In this document: positions 41,198 to 51,729 of the stretch, piece after piece
Layout: every line of letters begins with the position of its first letter
Position numbering within the stretch: the stretch's first letter is position 1
Made by a program: the position numbers and the translations under genes
The notes under the pieces: generated by a model
What the model was told of the DNA's origin: nothing
Databases searched by the model: none
What the model saw: the letters and a program-made list of their open reading frames with translations, nothing else
Assembly: GCF_000876015.1 (NCBI RefSeq)
Contig: NZ_BBQM01000005.1
Coordinates: 1 to 64,000 of the forward strand
Origin: Cupriavidus basilensis
GTDB taxonomy: Bacteria; Pseudomonadota; Gammaproteobacteria; Burkholderiales; Burkholderiaceae
Direction of reading: 5' to 3'
Length of the DNA: 64,000 bases

Positions 41198-42768
41198 GGC
41201 GTCGTGCCGGGGCTGGCGGGCGGCGCGGCGCTGCCCGCCGCGGGCTGGAACGGCGCCAGCGCCGCGCGCGCGATGGCGACGACCGCCTGCGTGTCTTCCT
41301 TACCCGGCTTGCCTGGCGCCTCGAGGCGGGCGGCGAGGGCGTCCGGGATGGCGGCCGCCGCCGCGCACACGGCGCGCTGGGCTTCGTCCATGCGCTCCAG
41401 CGGCACGGTGTCGAACAGGCCCGCGCTGAGCGCGCTGAGGATGGCGACCTGGGCGGGCACCGGAACCGGCTCGGACTCGGCCTGCATGAGGCAGGCGCGG
41501 ATATGCTGGCCGTGCGCGATGGCCTGGCGGCTGTCGTCGTCGAGGCGGGCGCCGAAGCGGGAGAACGTCTCGAGTTCCTCGAACTGCGCGTAGGCCAGCT
41601 TGAGGTCGCCGGCCACGGCGCGGAAGCTGCCGTGCTGCGCCTTGCCGCCGACGCGCGACACCGACTTGCCGACGTCCACCGCCGGCAGCACGCCGAGCTC
41701 GAACAGCGTGGGCGAGAGGTAGATCTGGCCGTCGGTGATCGAGATCAGGTTGGTCGGGATGTAGGCCGACATGTCCTGCGCTTCGGTCTCGATGATCGGC
41801 AGCGCGGTGAGCGAGCCGCCGCCGCGCGCGGCGCCGAGATGGGTGGCCCGCTCGAGCAGCCGCGAGTGGATGTAGAAGATGTCGCCGGGGAACGCCTCGC
41901 GGCCCGGCGGCCGGCGCAGCAGCAGCGACAGCTCGCGGTAGGCGCGGGCGTGCTGGGTGAGGTCGTCGTAGACGACCAGCACGTCGCGCCCGGCTTCCAT
42001 GAAATGCTCGGCGATGCTGGTGGCGGCGTAGGGCGCGATGTAGGCCAGCCCGGGCGGCTGGTCGCCTTCGGTGACGACCACCACGGTGTAGTCGAGCGCG
42101 CCGTTGGCGCGCAGCGTGGCCACGGCCTTGGCCACGGCGGAGGCGCGCTGGCCGATGGCGCAGTAGACGCACAGCACGTCGCGCCCGCGCTGGTTGAGGA
42201 TGGTGTCGATGGCGATGGCGGTCTTGCCGGTCTGGCGGTCGCCGAGGATCAGCTCGCGCTGTCCGCGCCCGACCGGGATCAGCGCGTCGATGACCTTGAC
42301 GCCGGTCTGCAGCGGCACCGTGACGGGGGCGCGCTCGAGGATCGGCGCGGCGGCGCGCTCGATCGGCAGCCGCGCGTGCGCGGCCACCGGGCCGAGGCCG
42401 TCGAGGGGGCGGCCGAGCGGGTCGATCACGCGCCCGAGCAGGGCCTCGCCGACCGCCACGTCCATCACGCGGCCGGTGCGCTCGACCTGGTCGCCGGCGC
42501 CGAGCCGCCAGTAGTCGTCGAGCAGCACCACGCCGACTTCGTCCTCGTCGATGTTGAACGCGATGCCGTACACGTCGCCGGGGAAGCGCACCAATTCGTC
42601 GAAGCCGACGCCGGGCAGGCCCGAGACGTGCGCGACGCCGGTCGCCACGCTGACGACGGTGCCGATTTCCTGCGTGTCCAGCGGCGGCGCGAAGCGCTCG
42701 CGCGCCTCGCGCATGGCCGAGAACGCGTGCTCGATGGCGGCCCGCGGAGCGGGCAGGGCGGCGCTCAT
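41194..42768 (-). CDS. atpA: N-type ATPase alpha subunit
   Basis: A 524-residue F1 head subunit with a non-catalytic nucleotide site. P-loop [42 protein letters not shown] and the arginine-finger region [13 protein letters not shown] are present. The N-terminal segment [21 protein letters not shown] is the crown barrel. The chosen start gives [10 protein letters not shown] and overlaps the atpF stop. Compared with ordinary AtpA it has a longer Ala/Pro-rich C-terminal tail. Confidence 0.95.
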   Translation of the reverse strand: MSAALPAPRAAIEHAFSAMREARERFAPPLDTQEIGTVVSVATGVAHVSGLPGVGFDELVRFPGDVYGIAFNIDEDEVGVVLLDDYWRLGAGDQVERTGRVMDVAVGEALLGRVIDPLGRPLDGLGPVAAHARLPIERAAAPILERAPVTVPLQTGVKVIDALIPVGRGQRELILGDRQTGKTAIAIDTILNQRGRDVLCVYCAIGQRASAVAKAVATLRANGALDYTVVVVTEGDQPPGLAYIAPYAATSIAEHFMEAGRDVLVVYDDLTQHARAYRELSLLLRRPPGREAFPGDIFYIHSRLLERATHLGAARGGGSLTALPIIETEAQDMSAYIPTNLISITDGQIYLSPTLFELGVLPAVDVGKSVSRVGGKAQHGSFRAVAGDLKLAYAQFEELETFSRFGARLDDDSRQAIAHGQHIRACLMQAESEPVPVPAQVAILSALSAGLFDTVPLERMDEAQRAVCAAAAAIPDALAARLEAPGKPGKEDTQAVVAIARAALAPFQPAAGSAAPPASPGTTP

Positions 42769-43592
42769 GGCTGGCCCGCCGCGGCTTGCGGGGCGGGGGC
42801 TGCCGACGTGGCCGGGGTGTCCTTTGCCGCCGCGCGGTCCACGTCCAGCAGCTCGCCGGCGGCGTGTTCCAGCGCGTCGAGGTAATGGTCGACGTTCCAC
42901 GCCAGCTTCTGGCCGCCGCCGACCAGCTCGATGCCGCCCACCAGTTCCGGGGCGGTCTCGAAGGCCGGTGCAATGCCGCCGCCCAGGCATTCGTCGAGCG
43001 CGGCCCGGATGGCGGCGCGCTGCGCCTGCGGCAGGTCGAACGCGCTGCGCACCGCGATGCGCGCCGGCGCCGTCCCGAGCGCGGCGGCGAGGCCGCGCCG
43101 GGCCGGCTCGTCGAGCGCGCGCAGGCGCCGCACGAAGACCGCCGCCACGCGCTCCTCGAGGCTGGCCGAGGCCAGGTCTTCCAGCGCGCGGCGCGCGATG
43201 GCGAACACCTCGCGCCGCGCCAGCTCGCCGAGCGAGCGCGTCAGCTGCCCGGCCTCGTTGCGCAGCGCGTCCTGGCGCTTGGCGCCGAGATCGTCGGCGG
43301 CCTGCCGGGCCGCGTCCATGAGCTGCCGGCGCAGGGCGTCGGCCTCGGCGGTGGCCTGCGCCACCAGCGCCGCGCGCTCACGGTCGAAGGCTTCGTTTTT
43401 CCGCCGGAAGGCGTCGCCCTGCTGGCGCGCGGCGGCATCCTTCGCCTCGGCATCGGCGATCTGCGCGGCGATGCGGCTCTCGCGGGCATCGATGGCGTCG
43501 AGCACGGGCTGGTAGAGAAAGCGCTTGAGCAGCCAGACCAGCACGACGAAGTTGAGTGCCTGCGCACCGACGGTGAACCAGTCGATCAACAT
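42765..43592 (-). CDS. atpF: N-type ATPase b subunit with delta-like C-terminal domain
   Basis: A 275-residue stator subunit. The N-terminal helix ([20 protein letters not shown]) anchors it; a charged coiled coil of ~130 residues follows; the last ~90 residues contain [28 protein letters not shown], which has the layout of the C-terminal part of delta subunits (P-x-LIGG-x-I...). The operon has no atpH (delta), so this extended b probably does both jobs, as known for N-ATPases. It is much longer than an ordinary b (~156 residues). Confidence 0.9.
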   Translation of the reverse strand: MLIDWFTVGAQALNFVVLVWLLKRFLYQPVLDAIDARESRIAAQIADAEAKDAAARQQGDAFRRKNEAFDRERAALVAQATAEADALRRQLMDAARQAADDLGAKRQDALRNEAGQLTRSLGELARREVFAIARRALEDLASASLEERVAAVFVRRLRALDEPARRGLAAALGTAPARIAVRSAFDLPQAQRAAIRAALDECLGGGIAPAFETAPELVGGIELVGGGQKLAWNVDHYLDALEHAAGELLDVDRAAAKDTPATSAAPAPQAAAGQP

Positions 43593-43602
43593 GACTCACC
43601 TC

Positions 43603-43884
43603 TCACCTGAGCGCGGCGCGGGCAATGGCGGCGTTCCAGAACGGATTGGCGAAGATCAGGATCATCGAGACGACGAAGCAGTAGATCGCGGTCGACTCGA
43701 TCATCGCCAGGCCGACGAAGAGCGTGCGCGTGATGGTGGCGGAGGCGTCGGGCTGCTGCGCCAGCGAGGTGAGGGCGGTGGCGACCGCGCGGCCTTCGGC
43801 GAGCGCGGGTCCCATGCAGCCGAAGCCGGTGCACAGGCCGGCGATGGCGATCGACGCTACCGCGATGATGGTCAGGCTGTCCAT
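43603..43884 (-). CDS. atpE: N-type ATPase c subunit (rotor ring)
   Basis: A 93-residue two-helix proteolipid. Helix 1 has the glycine run AIAGLCTGFGCMGPALAEG with an extra carboxylate Glu30; the polar loop is AQQPD; helix 2 has MIESTAIYCFVV with ion-binding Glu63, Ser64, Thr65 and Tyr68. Ser/Thr/Tyr around the Glu resembles the Na+ site of Ilyobacter-type rings, which led to the N-ATPase family being predicted as Na+ pumps. A structural study of the Burkholderia pseudomallei N-type ring reported 17 c subunits and proton coupling, so ion choice here is open. Confidence 0.95.
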   Translation of the reverse strand: MDSLTIIAVASIAIAGLCTGFGCMGPALAEGRAVATALTSLAQQPDASATITRTLFVGLAMIESTAIYCFVVSMILIFANPFWNAAIARAALR

Positions 43885-43918
43885 GAGCTGTTTCCTTGGT
43901 TTGGGGGTTCGGTTGGAT

Positions 43919-44623
43919 TCAGTTGGGTTCGGGCGACGGGGCCGGTGCCGGCTCCGTCTCGCCGGTGTGGGTGGCGGCCGCGAGATAGACCGCCGCCAGG
44001 ATGCTGAAGATGTAGGCCTGCACCATGCCGGTGAGCAGGCCGAGCGCGGTCATGACGATGGGAAAGAGGAACGGCGTGATGGTCAGCAGGATGGCGATGA
44101 TCATCGCCCCGCTCATCATGTTGCCGAACAGGCGCACCGCCAGCGCCAGCGTGCGCGACAGCTCGCTGATGATGTTGAACGGCAGCATCATCACGGTCGG
44201 CTCCAGGTACGAGCGCAGGTAGCCGCGCAGCCCCTGGTCGCGGATGCCGTACAGCGGCACCGCCACGAACACGCACAGCGCCAGCGCCAGCGTGGTCGAG
44301 AGCGAGCCGGTGGGCGGATCGTAGCCGGGCACGATGGTGCACAGGCTCGCCGCCGCGACGAACAGGAACAGCGTGCCGAGGAAGCCGAGGTAGCGGCGCG
44401 GCTGGCGCAGGCCCACATCCGCGATCTGCTGCTCGATGCCGGTGATGACGATCTCCAGCAGGTTCTGCCAGCGCGAGCGGCGGTGGTCCGGCGAGAGCCG
44501 CCGCGTGACCAGCCACGAGCCCAGCCACAGCAGCAGCATCAGTGCCCACGTGAACACGATGGTGGCATTGAGCTTGACGAAGCCGTGCTGCCAGAAGATC
44601 CACTGGTCAGGGCTGAGGCGCAT
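43919..44623 (-). CDS. atpB: N-type ATPase a subunit
   Basis: A 234-residue membrane stator subunit forming the ion half-channels. The essential Arg is in ELSRTLALAVRLFGNMMSG (about residue 163), and the C-terminal helix has the conserved Gln in GMVQAYIFSILAAVYL. About six helices are predicted. The C-terminal tail is Pro/Glu-rich (TEPAPAPSPEPN). Its start overlaps the atpR end by 17 bases; atpE begins 34 bases downstream. Confidence 0.94.
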   Translation of the reverse strand: MRLSPDQWIFWQHGFVKLNATIVFTWALMLLLWLGSWLVTRRLSPDHRRSRWQNLLEIVITGIEQQIADVGLRQPRRYLGFLGTLFLFVAAASLCTIVPGYDPPTGSLSTTLALALCVFVAVPLYGIRDQGLRGYLRSYLEPTVMMLPFNIISELSRTLALAVRLFGNMMSGAMIIAILLTITPFLFPIVMTALGLLTGMVQAYIFSILAAVYLAAATHTGETEPAPAPSPEPN

Positions 44624-44972
44624 GGCTGCCCTCCCCGCGGGCCGGCGCGTGGCGGCCGGCCGCCTGTTGCGCGGTCTGCTCCGCCGGTTCCGTGCGCGTC
44701 ATGCGCATCACGACGAAGCGCGCCGCGGTGAAGCCCGCCAGGCACGCCGCCATGCGTTCCCATTGTCCCGCGCCGATCCAGTAGAAGCCCAGCAGCGCGA
44801 CGCCCGTGCGCAGCAGCAGGCTGCCCAGTTGCCACAGCGCCGCGCGGCCCGGCGACAGGCCCGGCGAGAGGGTTTGCCGCACCGTCCACCACAGCCCGCC
44901 GAAGAAGAAGGCGCCGAGCGCGCCGCCGGCCAGCCCCGCGAGCAGCAACGCCGCCATGTCATGCATCTGCAT
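44607..44972 (-). CDS. atpR: N-type ATPase-specific membrane protein AtpR
   Basis: A 121-residue protein with three hydrophobic segments: MAALLLAGLAGGALGAFFFGGLWW, a middle one with LLLRTGVALLGFYWIG, and ACLAGFTAARFVVM. This is the AtpR protein restricted to N-type ATPase operons; an Arg in the membrane segment (LLLRTGV) has been suggested to interact with the extra c-subunit carboxylate. Start chosen at MQMHDMAAL (44972); another ATG two codons later is possible. It overlaps the atpQ end by 14 bases. Confidence 0.85.
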   Translation of the reverse strand: MQMHDMAALLLAGLAGGALGAFFFGGLWWTVRQTLSPGLSPGRAALWQLGSLLLRTGVALLGFYWIGAGQWERMAACLAGFTAARFVVMRMTRTEPAEQTAQQAAGRHAPARGEGSHAPQP

Positions 44973-45335
44973 CGTCCTGACCTTCCTTGTCTTGCCGCAT
45001 GGCCGCGTCTTCCCGTGCGACCCAGCGCCATGCATTGAAACAGCCGAGCACCAGCCCGGCCACCAGCAGCGCCAGCACCCACGAGTGCCGGCCCGGATAA
45101 TGCTCGTCCAGCCAGATGCCCAGCGCCGCGCCGAGCAGCGTCGGCACCACCACCGACCAGCCGACCAGCCCCATCATGCCGAGCCCGGACCATACCCCGG
45201 GCACGCGCTGGCGCCGCGCCCACAGCTTGCGCCGCGCCTTGGCGCCGACCTTGCCGGCCAGCGTGGGCGCGGGCGCCTGCGGTTCCGCTTTCGGCGCCGG
45301 TTCTTTTGGCTCCGCCTTGTGCCCCGGCGGCGCCG

Positions 45336-45339
<4 letters not shown>
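44959..45339 (-). CDS. atpQ: N-type ATPase AtpQ (AtpI-like membrane protein)
   Basis: A 126-residue protein. The first ~45 residues are Lys/Pro/Ala-rich, then two helices carry the AtpI-type pattern (GLGMMGLVGWSVVVPTLLGAALGIWLDEHY and SWVLALLVAGLVLGCFNAWRWV). AtpI-like proteins assist c-ring assembly in ordinary F-ATPases; AtpQ is assumed to do so here. Its start overlaps the atpC stop (ATGA). Confidence 0.85.
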
Positions 45340-47352
<2,013 letters not shown>

Positions 47353-47389
47353 CTATCATGGCGCAGCCCCGACCCAGACCGCAAGCATC

Positions 47390-48232
47390 ATGACCCTGCC
47401 TCCGACCCCGCCCGCCACCGGCGACTTCCTGCCCGGCATGCCCTTCCGCCACTACAAGGGCGGCGCCTACGCCATCACCGGGCTCGGCCTGCTCGAGTCC
47501 GACCTGTCGCGCGTGGTGGTGTACCAGTCGATGCGCGACCGCAGCGAGCTGTGGGTGCGCCCGCTCGCCGTGTTCACCGAGACCGTGGCGACGCCGCAGG
47601 GCGCGCAGCCGCGCTTCGCGCCGGACTGGCCGGCGGCGCTGGCCTGCCTGGACTTCCTGCCGCGCGCCGCGGTGCTGCAGGCGCTGGCCTGCTACGACGC
47701 GCCGTACCGCCGCTACCACGACCGCCGCCACGTGCTGGAGATGTTCGCCGTGGCGCAGGCGCGCGGCCTCGCGCTCTCGCCCGCGCAGGCGCTGGCGGTG
47801 CTGTTCCACGACGCGGTCTACGTGCCGGGGTGCGAGCACAACGAGGCCGCCTCCGCGGCGCTGATCGAGACCGTGGCCGGCGGCGCGGATGCCGCGGTCA
47901 TGGCGCTGGCCGCGCGCATCGTGATGGATACCCGCGGGCATCGCGCCTCGGCGCCCGAATCGGAACCGGTGCTGGACCTCGACCTGTGGCGCCTGGCCGC
48001 GCCGGCGGCGGATTTCGACGCCTACACCGAGGCGGTGTTCGAGGAAAACCGCGCGCTGCTGGCCAGCCGCTCGGGCTTGTCCGGCGAGGCGCTGCGGGCG
48101 GACTTCATGGCGCGCCGCATCGCCTTCCTGCAGGCGATGGCGCGGCGCGAGCGCCTGTTCCTGACGCCGGCCTTCGCCGATTGCGAGGCGCCGGCGCGCG
48201 CCAACATCGCGCGCATGGCGGCCGGGGCCTGA
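47390..48232 (+). CDS. Fusion of a DUF1653 domain and an HD-type phosphohydrolase domain
   Basis: A 280-residue soluble protein. Residues ~17-66 are a DUF1653 domain (FRHYKGGAYAITGLGLLES then VVVYQSMRDRSELWVRPL). Residues ~95-275 are a COG4339-like HD domain: YRRYHDRRHVLEMF (His110, His114), FHDAVYVPG (His140-Asp141), and a later DTRGH with DLDL carrying the remaining metal ligands. HD proteins of this class are predicted metal-dependent phosphohydrolases with unknown substrates, possibly nucleotides. DUF1653 more often occurs alone. The gene is divergent from the N-ATPase and followed four bases later by a PAP2 gene. Confidence 0.85.
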   Translation: MTLPPTPPATGDFLPGMPFRHYKGGAYAITGLGLLESDLSRVVVYQSMRDRSELWVRPLAVFTETVATPQGAQPRFAPDWPAALACLDFLPRAAVLQALACYDAPYRRYHDRRHVLEMFAVAQARGLALSPAQALAVLFHDAVYVPGCEHNEAASAALIETVAGGADAAVMALAARIVMDTRGHRASAPESEPVLDLDLWRLAAPAADFDAYTEAVFEENRALLASRSGLSGEALRADFMARRIAFLQAMARRERLFLTPAFADCEAPARANIARMAAGA

Positions 48233-48236
48233 GGCG

Positions 48237-49325
48237 ATGGAGGCCGTCCGTGGCGCCGATGCGTGGCTCACGCCGCTTGCCGCGCTGGGCGCGGTCGGCC
48301 TGCTGGCCGTGTTCGTGCTGTTGCTGCTGGGCGTGGTGCGCGGCCTGCTGCTGGTGATCCGGCCGCTGGTGCGCCGGCTCGACGGCGCGCGCCTGCGCGG
48401 GCGCGACGCGCTGCTGGCGCGCGCCGGGCCGCCGTGGCCGCGCCTGCTGCGCGTGCTGGAGCGCGTGCTGGAGCGAGACGTGGCCGAGCTGCTGTTGCTG
48501 GCCACCGCCGGCGCATTGCTGCTGGCGTGCGCCGCGGCGCTGCTGTGGCTGGGCGCGGCCATCGCCCACGGCGCGCCGCTGGTGCGGCTGGACGAGGCCG
48601 TGTTCGCGCAGTTGCGCGCGTGGCGGCGGGACTGGCTCGACGTGGCGATGGTGGCCATCACCGAACTGGGCGGCGCGCGCGTGTCGGTGGCGGTGGCGGT
48701 GGCCGTGCTGGCGTGGCTGGCATGGCGCCGCGCGTGGGTGGCCGCGGCCTACTGGGTGGGCGCGCTGCTCGGCGCGCGCGCCTGCGTGATGGTGCTCAAG
48801 CTGGCGCTGGCGCGCGGGCGGCCCGCCAGCATCTACGATGGCCTGGAGTCGTTCTCGTTCCCGAGCGGCCACGCCGCCAGCAGCATGGTGACGTATGGCT
48901 TCCTGGCCTTCCTGCTGTGCCTGCGTCAGCCGTGGCGCGTGCGCATGCCGGTGGTGGCGCTGACCGCGGTGGCGGTGGCGCTGATCTGCCTGTCGCGGCT
49001 GTACCTCGGCATGCACTGGCTGTCCGACGTGCTGGCCGGCTGCGCGCTGGGTTTCGCGTGGATCGTGCTGCTGGGCACCGCCTACGCGGCGCTGCACGCG
49101 CCGGAGCGGCTGGCGCCGCTGCGCCTGGGCGCGCTTGCCGCGGCCGCGGCGCTGGCGGCGGGCGCGTGGATCCTGGTGTTCCGGCTGGACGAGACGGTGG
49201 AGCGCTACCGCCGCGCGCTCACGGCTGGGACGGCGCCGGCGGCGGCAGCCTCGACACCAGCAGCTGGTCGATCTTGTGATGGTCGATGTCCAGCACTTCG
49301 AAGCGGTAGCCCGCCGCCTCGATGA
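48237..49325 (+). CDS. PAP2-superfamily membrane phosphatase
   Basis: A 362-residue integral membrane phosphatase with about eight hydrophobic segments. The three PAP2 motifs are clear: KLALARGRP (about residues 188-196), FPSGHAAS (about 210-217) and SRLYLGMHWLSDVLAG (about 252-267). Likely substrates are lipid phosphates such as undecaprenyl pyrophosphate or phosphatidic acid. The last ~35 residues (Ala/Pro/Arg-rich) are encoded by DNA that is also the 3' end of the convergent CorC-type gene (107-base overlap), so the tail is probably an extension past an ancestral stop. Confidence 0.9.
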   Translation: MEAVRGADAWLTPLAALGAVGLLAVFVLLLLGVVRGLLLVIRPLVRRLDGARLRGRDALLARAGPPWPRLLRVLERVLERDVAELLLLATAGALLLACAAALLWLGAAIAHGAPLVRLDEAVFAQLRAWRRDWLDVAMVAITELGGARVSVAVAVAVLAWLAWRRAWVAAAYWVGALLGARACVMVLKLALARGRPASIYDGLESFSFPSGHAASSMVTYGFLAFLLCLRQPWRVRMPVVALTAVAVALICLSRLYLGMHWLSDVLAGCALGFAWIVLLGTAYAALHAPERLAPLRLGALAAAAALAAGAWILVFRLDETVERYRRALTAGTAPAAAASTPAAGRSCDGRCPALRSGSPPPR

Positions 49326-50532
49326 ATTCGGACTTCTTCGGGATGCGCTTGAGCGAGTAGATCACCAGCCCGGCGGCGGTGTCGACGTAGTCCTCGCCGG
49401 GCAGATCGTCGAGCTCCAGCGCCTTCTTGAGGTCCACCAGCGGCGTCAGGCCGTCCACCAGCCACGAGCCGTCGTCGCGCCGCACGATCTGCTCGTCCTC
49501 GCTGGAATAGATGATGTTGCCCATCAGCGCGCCGACGATGTCGTCCAGCGTGACGATGCCCACCACCAGCCCGTACTCGTTCATCACCACCGCGAAGCTC
49601 TGGTGCATCTCGCGAAAGCGCGTGAGCGCCTCGGTCAGCGTGAGCGTGTCGGGGATCACCAGCACGTTCTTGTCGTGGTGCTTGCCGATGTTGCCGATGT
49701 TGCCGATCACGCCGGTGGTGTCGTCGGCCAGGAACATCTGCAGGATGTCCTTGGAGTCGATGTAGCCGAGCACGTCGTCGAGGTTGTGCCCGCACACCGG
49801 GTACTGCGCGTGCGGGTGGTTGACCAGCTTGCGGCGCAGGCTGTCGGCGGGCTCGTCCAGGCCGATGTAGACCACGTCGTCGCGCGGCGTCATCACCGCG
49901 GTGACGTTCTTGGCGTCGAGCTCGAACACGTTCTCGATCAGGTGGATCTCGTGCTTGTGCAGCACGCCGGCCTCGGCGCCGGCGTCCACCATCGCCGCGA
50001 TGTCTTCCGAGGTGATCTGGTCGATCTGCTTGGTGGGCAGGCCGAACAGGCGCAGGGTGGCGTCGGCGCTGGCGTTGAACACCCAGACCAGCGGCTTGAA
50101 GACCTTGATCATGGTCAGCATCGGCCCGATCACCAGCAGCGCGCAGGGCTCGGGAAAGCTCATGGCGATGCGCTTGGGGATCAGGTCGGCGAACTGGATG
50201 AACAGCAGCGTGACCACCAGGAACGAGCCGACGTTGGCGATCTGCCCGGCGGCCGCGGCGTCGAAGTAGGGCAGCAGCGCCGCGTGCAGCAGGTCGGAGA
50301 CGTGCTTCTCGCCGACGATACCGGCGAGGATGGCCACGCTGTTGACGCCGATCTGCACGATGGTGAAGAAATTCCCGGGCTCTTCCTTGAGCAGCATGAT
50401 CTTGGTGGCGCGGCGGTCGCCGCGCTCGGACAGCGTCTGCAGCTTGGTGCGGCGCGATGCGGTCAGCGCGATCTCGGAGGTCGAGAAGAAGGCGCTGATC
50501 AGGATGAGCAGGAGCAGGATTAGGGCGAACAT
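49219..50532 (-). CDS. HlyC/CorC (YfjD/TerC-like CNNM) family membrane protein with CBS domains
   Basis: A 437-residue protein. An N-terminal DUF21/CNNM transmembrane domain (ILLLLILISAFFSTSEIALTASRR, TLLFIQFADLIPKRIAM) is followed by paired CBS domains (ITSEDIAAMVDAGAEAGVLHKHE; VMTPRDDVVYIGLDE) and a C-terminal CorC_HlyC domain (DDGSWLVDGLTPLVDLKKAL, GLVIYSLKRIPKKSEFIEAAGYRFEVLDIDHHKIDQLLV). Homologues are linked to Mg2+/Co2+ efflux or tolerance. It is convergent with, and overlaps, the PAP2 gene. The LysR gene lies upstream on the same strand, 90 bases away. Confidence 0.92.
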   Translation of the reverse strand: MFALILLLLILISAFFSTSEIALTASRRTKLQTLSERGDRRATKIMLLKEEPGNFFTIVQIGVNSVAILAGIVGEKHVSDLLHAALLPYFDAAAAGQIANVGSFLVVTLLFIQFADLIPKRIAMSFPEPCALLVIGPMLTMIKVFKPLVWVFNASADATLRLFGLPTKQIDQITSEDIAAMVDAGAEAGVLHKHEIHLIENVFELDAKNVTAVMTPRDDVVYIGLDEPADSLRRKLVNHPHAQYPVCGHNLDDVLGYIDSKDILQMFLADDTTGVIGNIGNIGKHHDKNVLVIPDTLTLTEALTRFREMHQSFAVVMNEYGLVVGIVTLDDIVGALMGNIIYSSEDEQIVRRDDGSWLVDGLTPLVDLKKALELDDLPGEDYVDTAAGLVIYSLKRIPKKSEFIEAAGYRFEVLDIDHHKIDQLLVSRLPPPAPSQP

Positions 50533-50622
50533 AGGTTTCAGAAAGCACCAGATGGGCGCTTCAGGCTGTCTGATGATGGTGCACGGCGCATGGGGCTGTC
50601 AAATTCCGGGCGCCGGCGGGCG

Positions 50623-51585
50623 CTACTTGAGGACGTGTTCGAAGCTGACCGCCGGCGCTTCCAGGCGCGCGGGCAGCGTGGCCGCGAGTTGCAGCGCGGC
50701 GCCGGCGAACTGCGCGCGCATGTCGTCGGCCAGGCTGGAGCTGCCGCGGTGGCTGGCGCGCAGGGCCTGGATCTCGAAGGCCAGCGCCGGCTTGACCGTG
50801 TGCAGCGAGACCCGTTCCGGGCTGGCGCCGAGCGCGGTGTACTGGTCGAGCAGGGTCAGGCCCAGGCCCGCGTCGACCAGCGCCAGCGCCAGCGAGTAGG
50901 TCTGGACTTCCAGCATCGAGCGCGGCTCGAGCGCGTTGCGCGCGAGCGTCTGGCGCACCAGCAGGCCGAGCGAGCTGTTGTCGTCGTAGGCGATGAAGGG
51001 GCGCTCCACCAGCCGCTGCATCGGCACGTCGGCGCGCCGCGCGCGCGGCGAGGACGGCAAGAGCGGCTCGCCGCGCGGCACCGCCAGCAGCATCTGCCCG
51101 CTGGCCACCGGCTCGCTGGCGATGGCCTCGTGGCGCGGCGGCGCGAAGGCGAAGCCGAGGTCGATCTGGTTGGCCAGCAGGCCCTGCACGATCTCGTCGG
51201 TATGGTGGGTCAGCACCTGCACCTGGGTGTCCGGGTGGCGCGCGCAGAAGCGGCGCACGGCGGGCACCAGCAGCGGGTTGGCGAGGCTGGGCGTGGCCGC
51301 CACGCGCAGCCGGCCCGCGCCCTTGTGGCGCAGGCTCTCCGAGACGCGCCGCACGCGCTCGATCTCGCCGTAGAGCCGCTCCACGTCGCCGTACAGCGCG
51401 GTGGCCTCCGGCGTGGCCTGCAGGCGGCCCTTGACGCGCTCGAACAGGCGGAAGCCGAGCGTGGCCTCGGCGTGCTGCAGCACGCGCGTCACCACGGGCT
51501 GGGAGACGTGCAGCAGGCGCGCGGCCTCGCTGACGGTGCCGGTCAGCATGACGGCGCGGAAGATCTCGATCTGGCGCAGGCGCAT
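50623..51585 (-). CDS. LysR-family transcriptional regulator of the dadA-like locus
   Basis: A 320-residue regulator with helix-turn-helix at the N-terminus (MRLRQIEIFRAVMLTGTVSEAARLLHVSQPVVTRVLQHAE) and a co-inducer domain (GRLRVAATPSLANPLLVPAVRRF). The start at 51585 is the family N-terminus; the frame extends 29 codons further. It is divergent from the D-amino-acid dehydrogenase-like gene (144 bases between), and resembles CysB/ArgP-type regulators (long N-terminal recognition helix, VTRVLQHAE). It probably regulates that gene and the adjoining amino-acid transport genes. Confidence 0.9.
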   Translation of the reverse strand: MRLRQIEIFRAVMLTGTVSEAARLLHVSQPVVTRVLQHAEATLGFRLFERVKGRLQATPEATALYGDVERLYGEIERVRRVSESLRHKGAGRLRVAATPSLANPLLVPAVRRFCARHPDTQVQVLTHHTDEIVQGLLANQIDLGFAFAPPRHEAIASEPVASGQMLLAVPRGEPLLPSSPRARRADVPMQRLVERPFIAYDDNSSLGLLVRQTLARNALEPRSMLEVQTYSLALALVDAGLGLTLLDQYTALGASPERVSLHTVKPALAFEIQALRASHRGSSSLADDMRAQFAGAALQLAATLPARLEAPAVSFEHVLK

Positions 51586-51729
51586 CGGGGGCAGGCGTGG
51601 ACGGGAAAGGGAAGGGGCGGCGGGGCATCCATAGCCTGAGGACATATTCTGGCACGTATTCGCATTGGGCAAGCCGGCGCGGCTGGTCTACGCTCTCGCG
51701 GATCGGATCGAATGGCGGCGAGGCAGGCA

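Noticed and set aside
43603..43884. Calling the N-type ATPase a sodium pump from the c-subunit motif
   Set aside because: The motif alone does not decide it; a related Burkholderia ring was reported to be proton-coupled.
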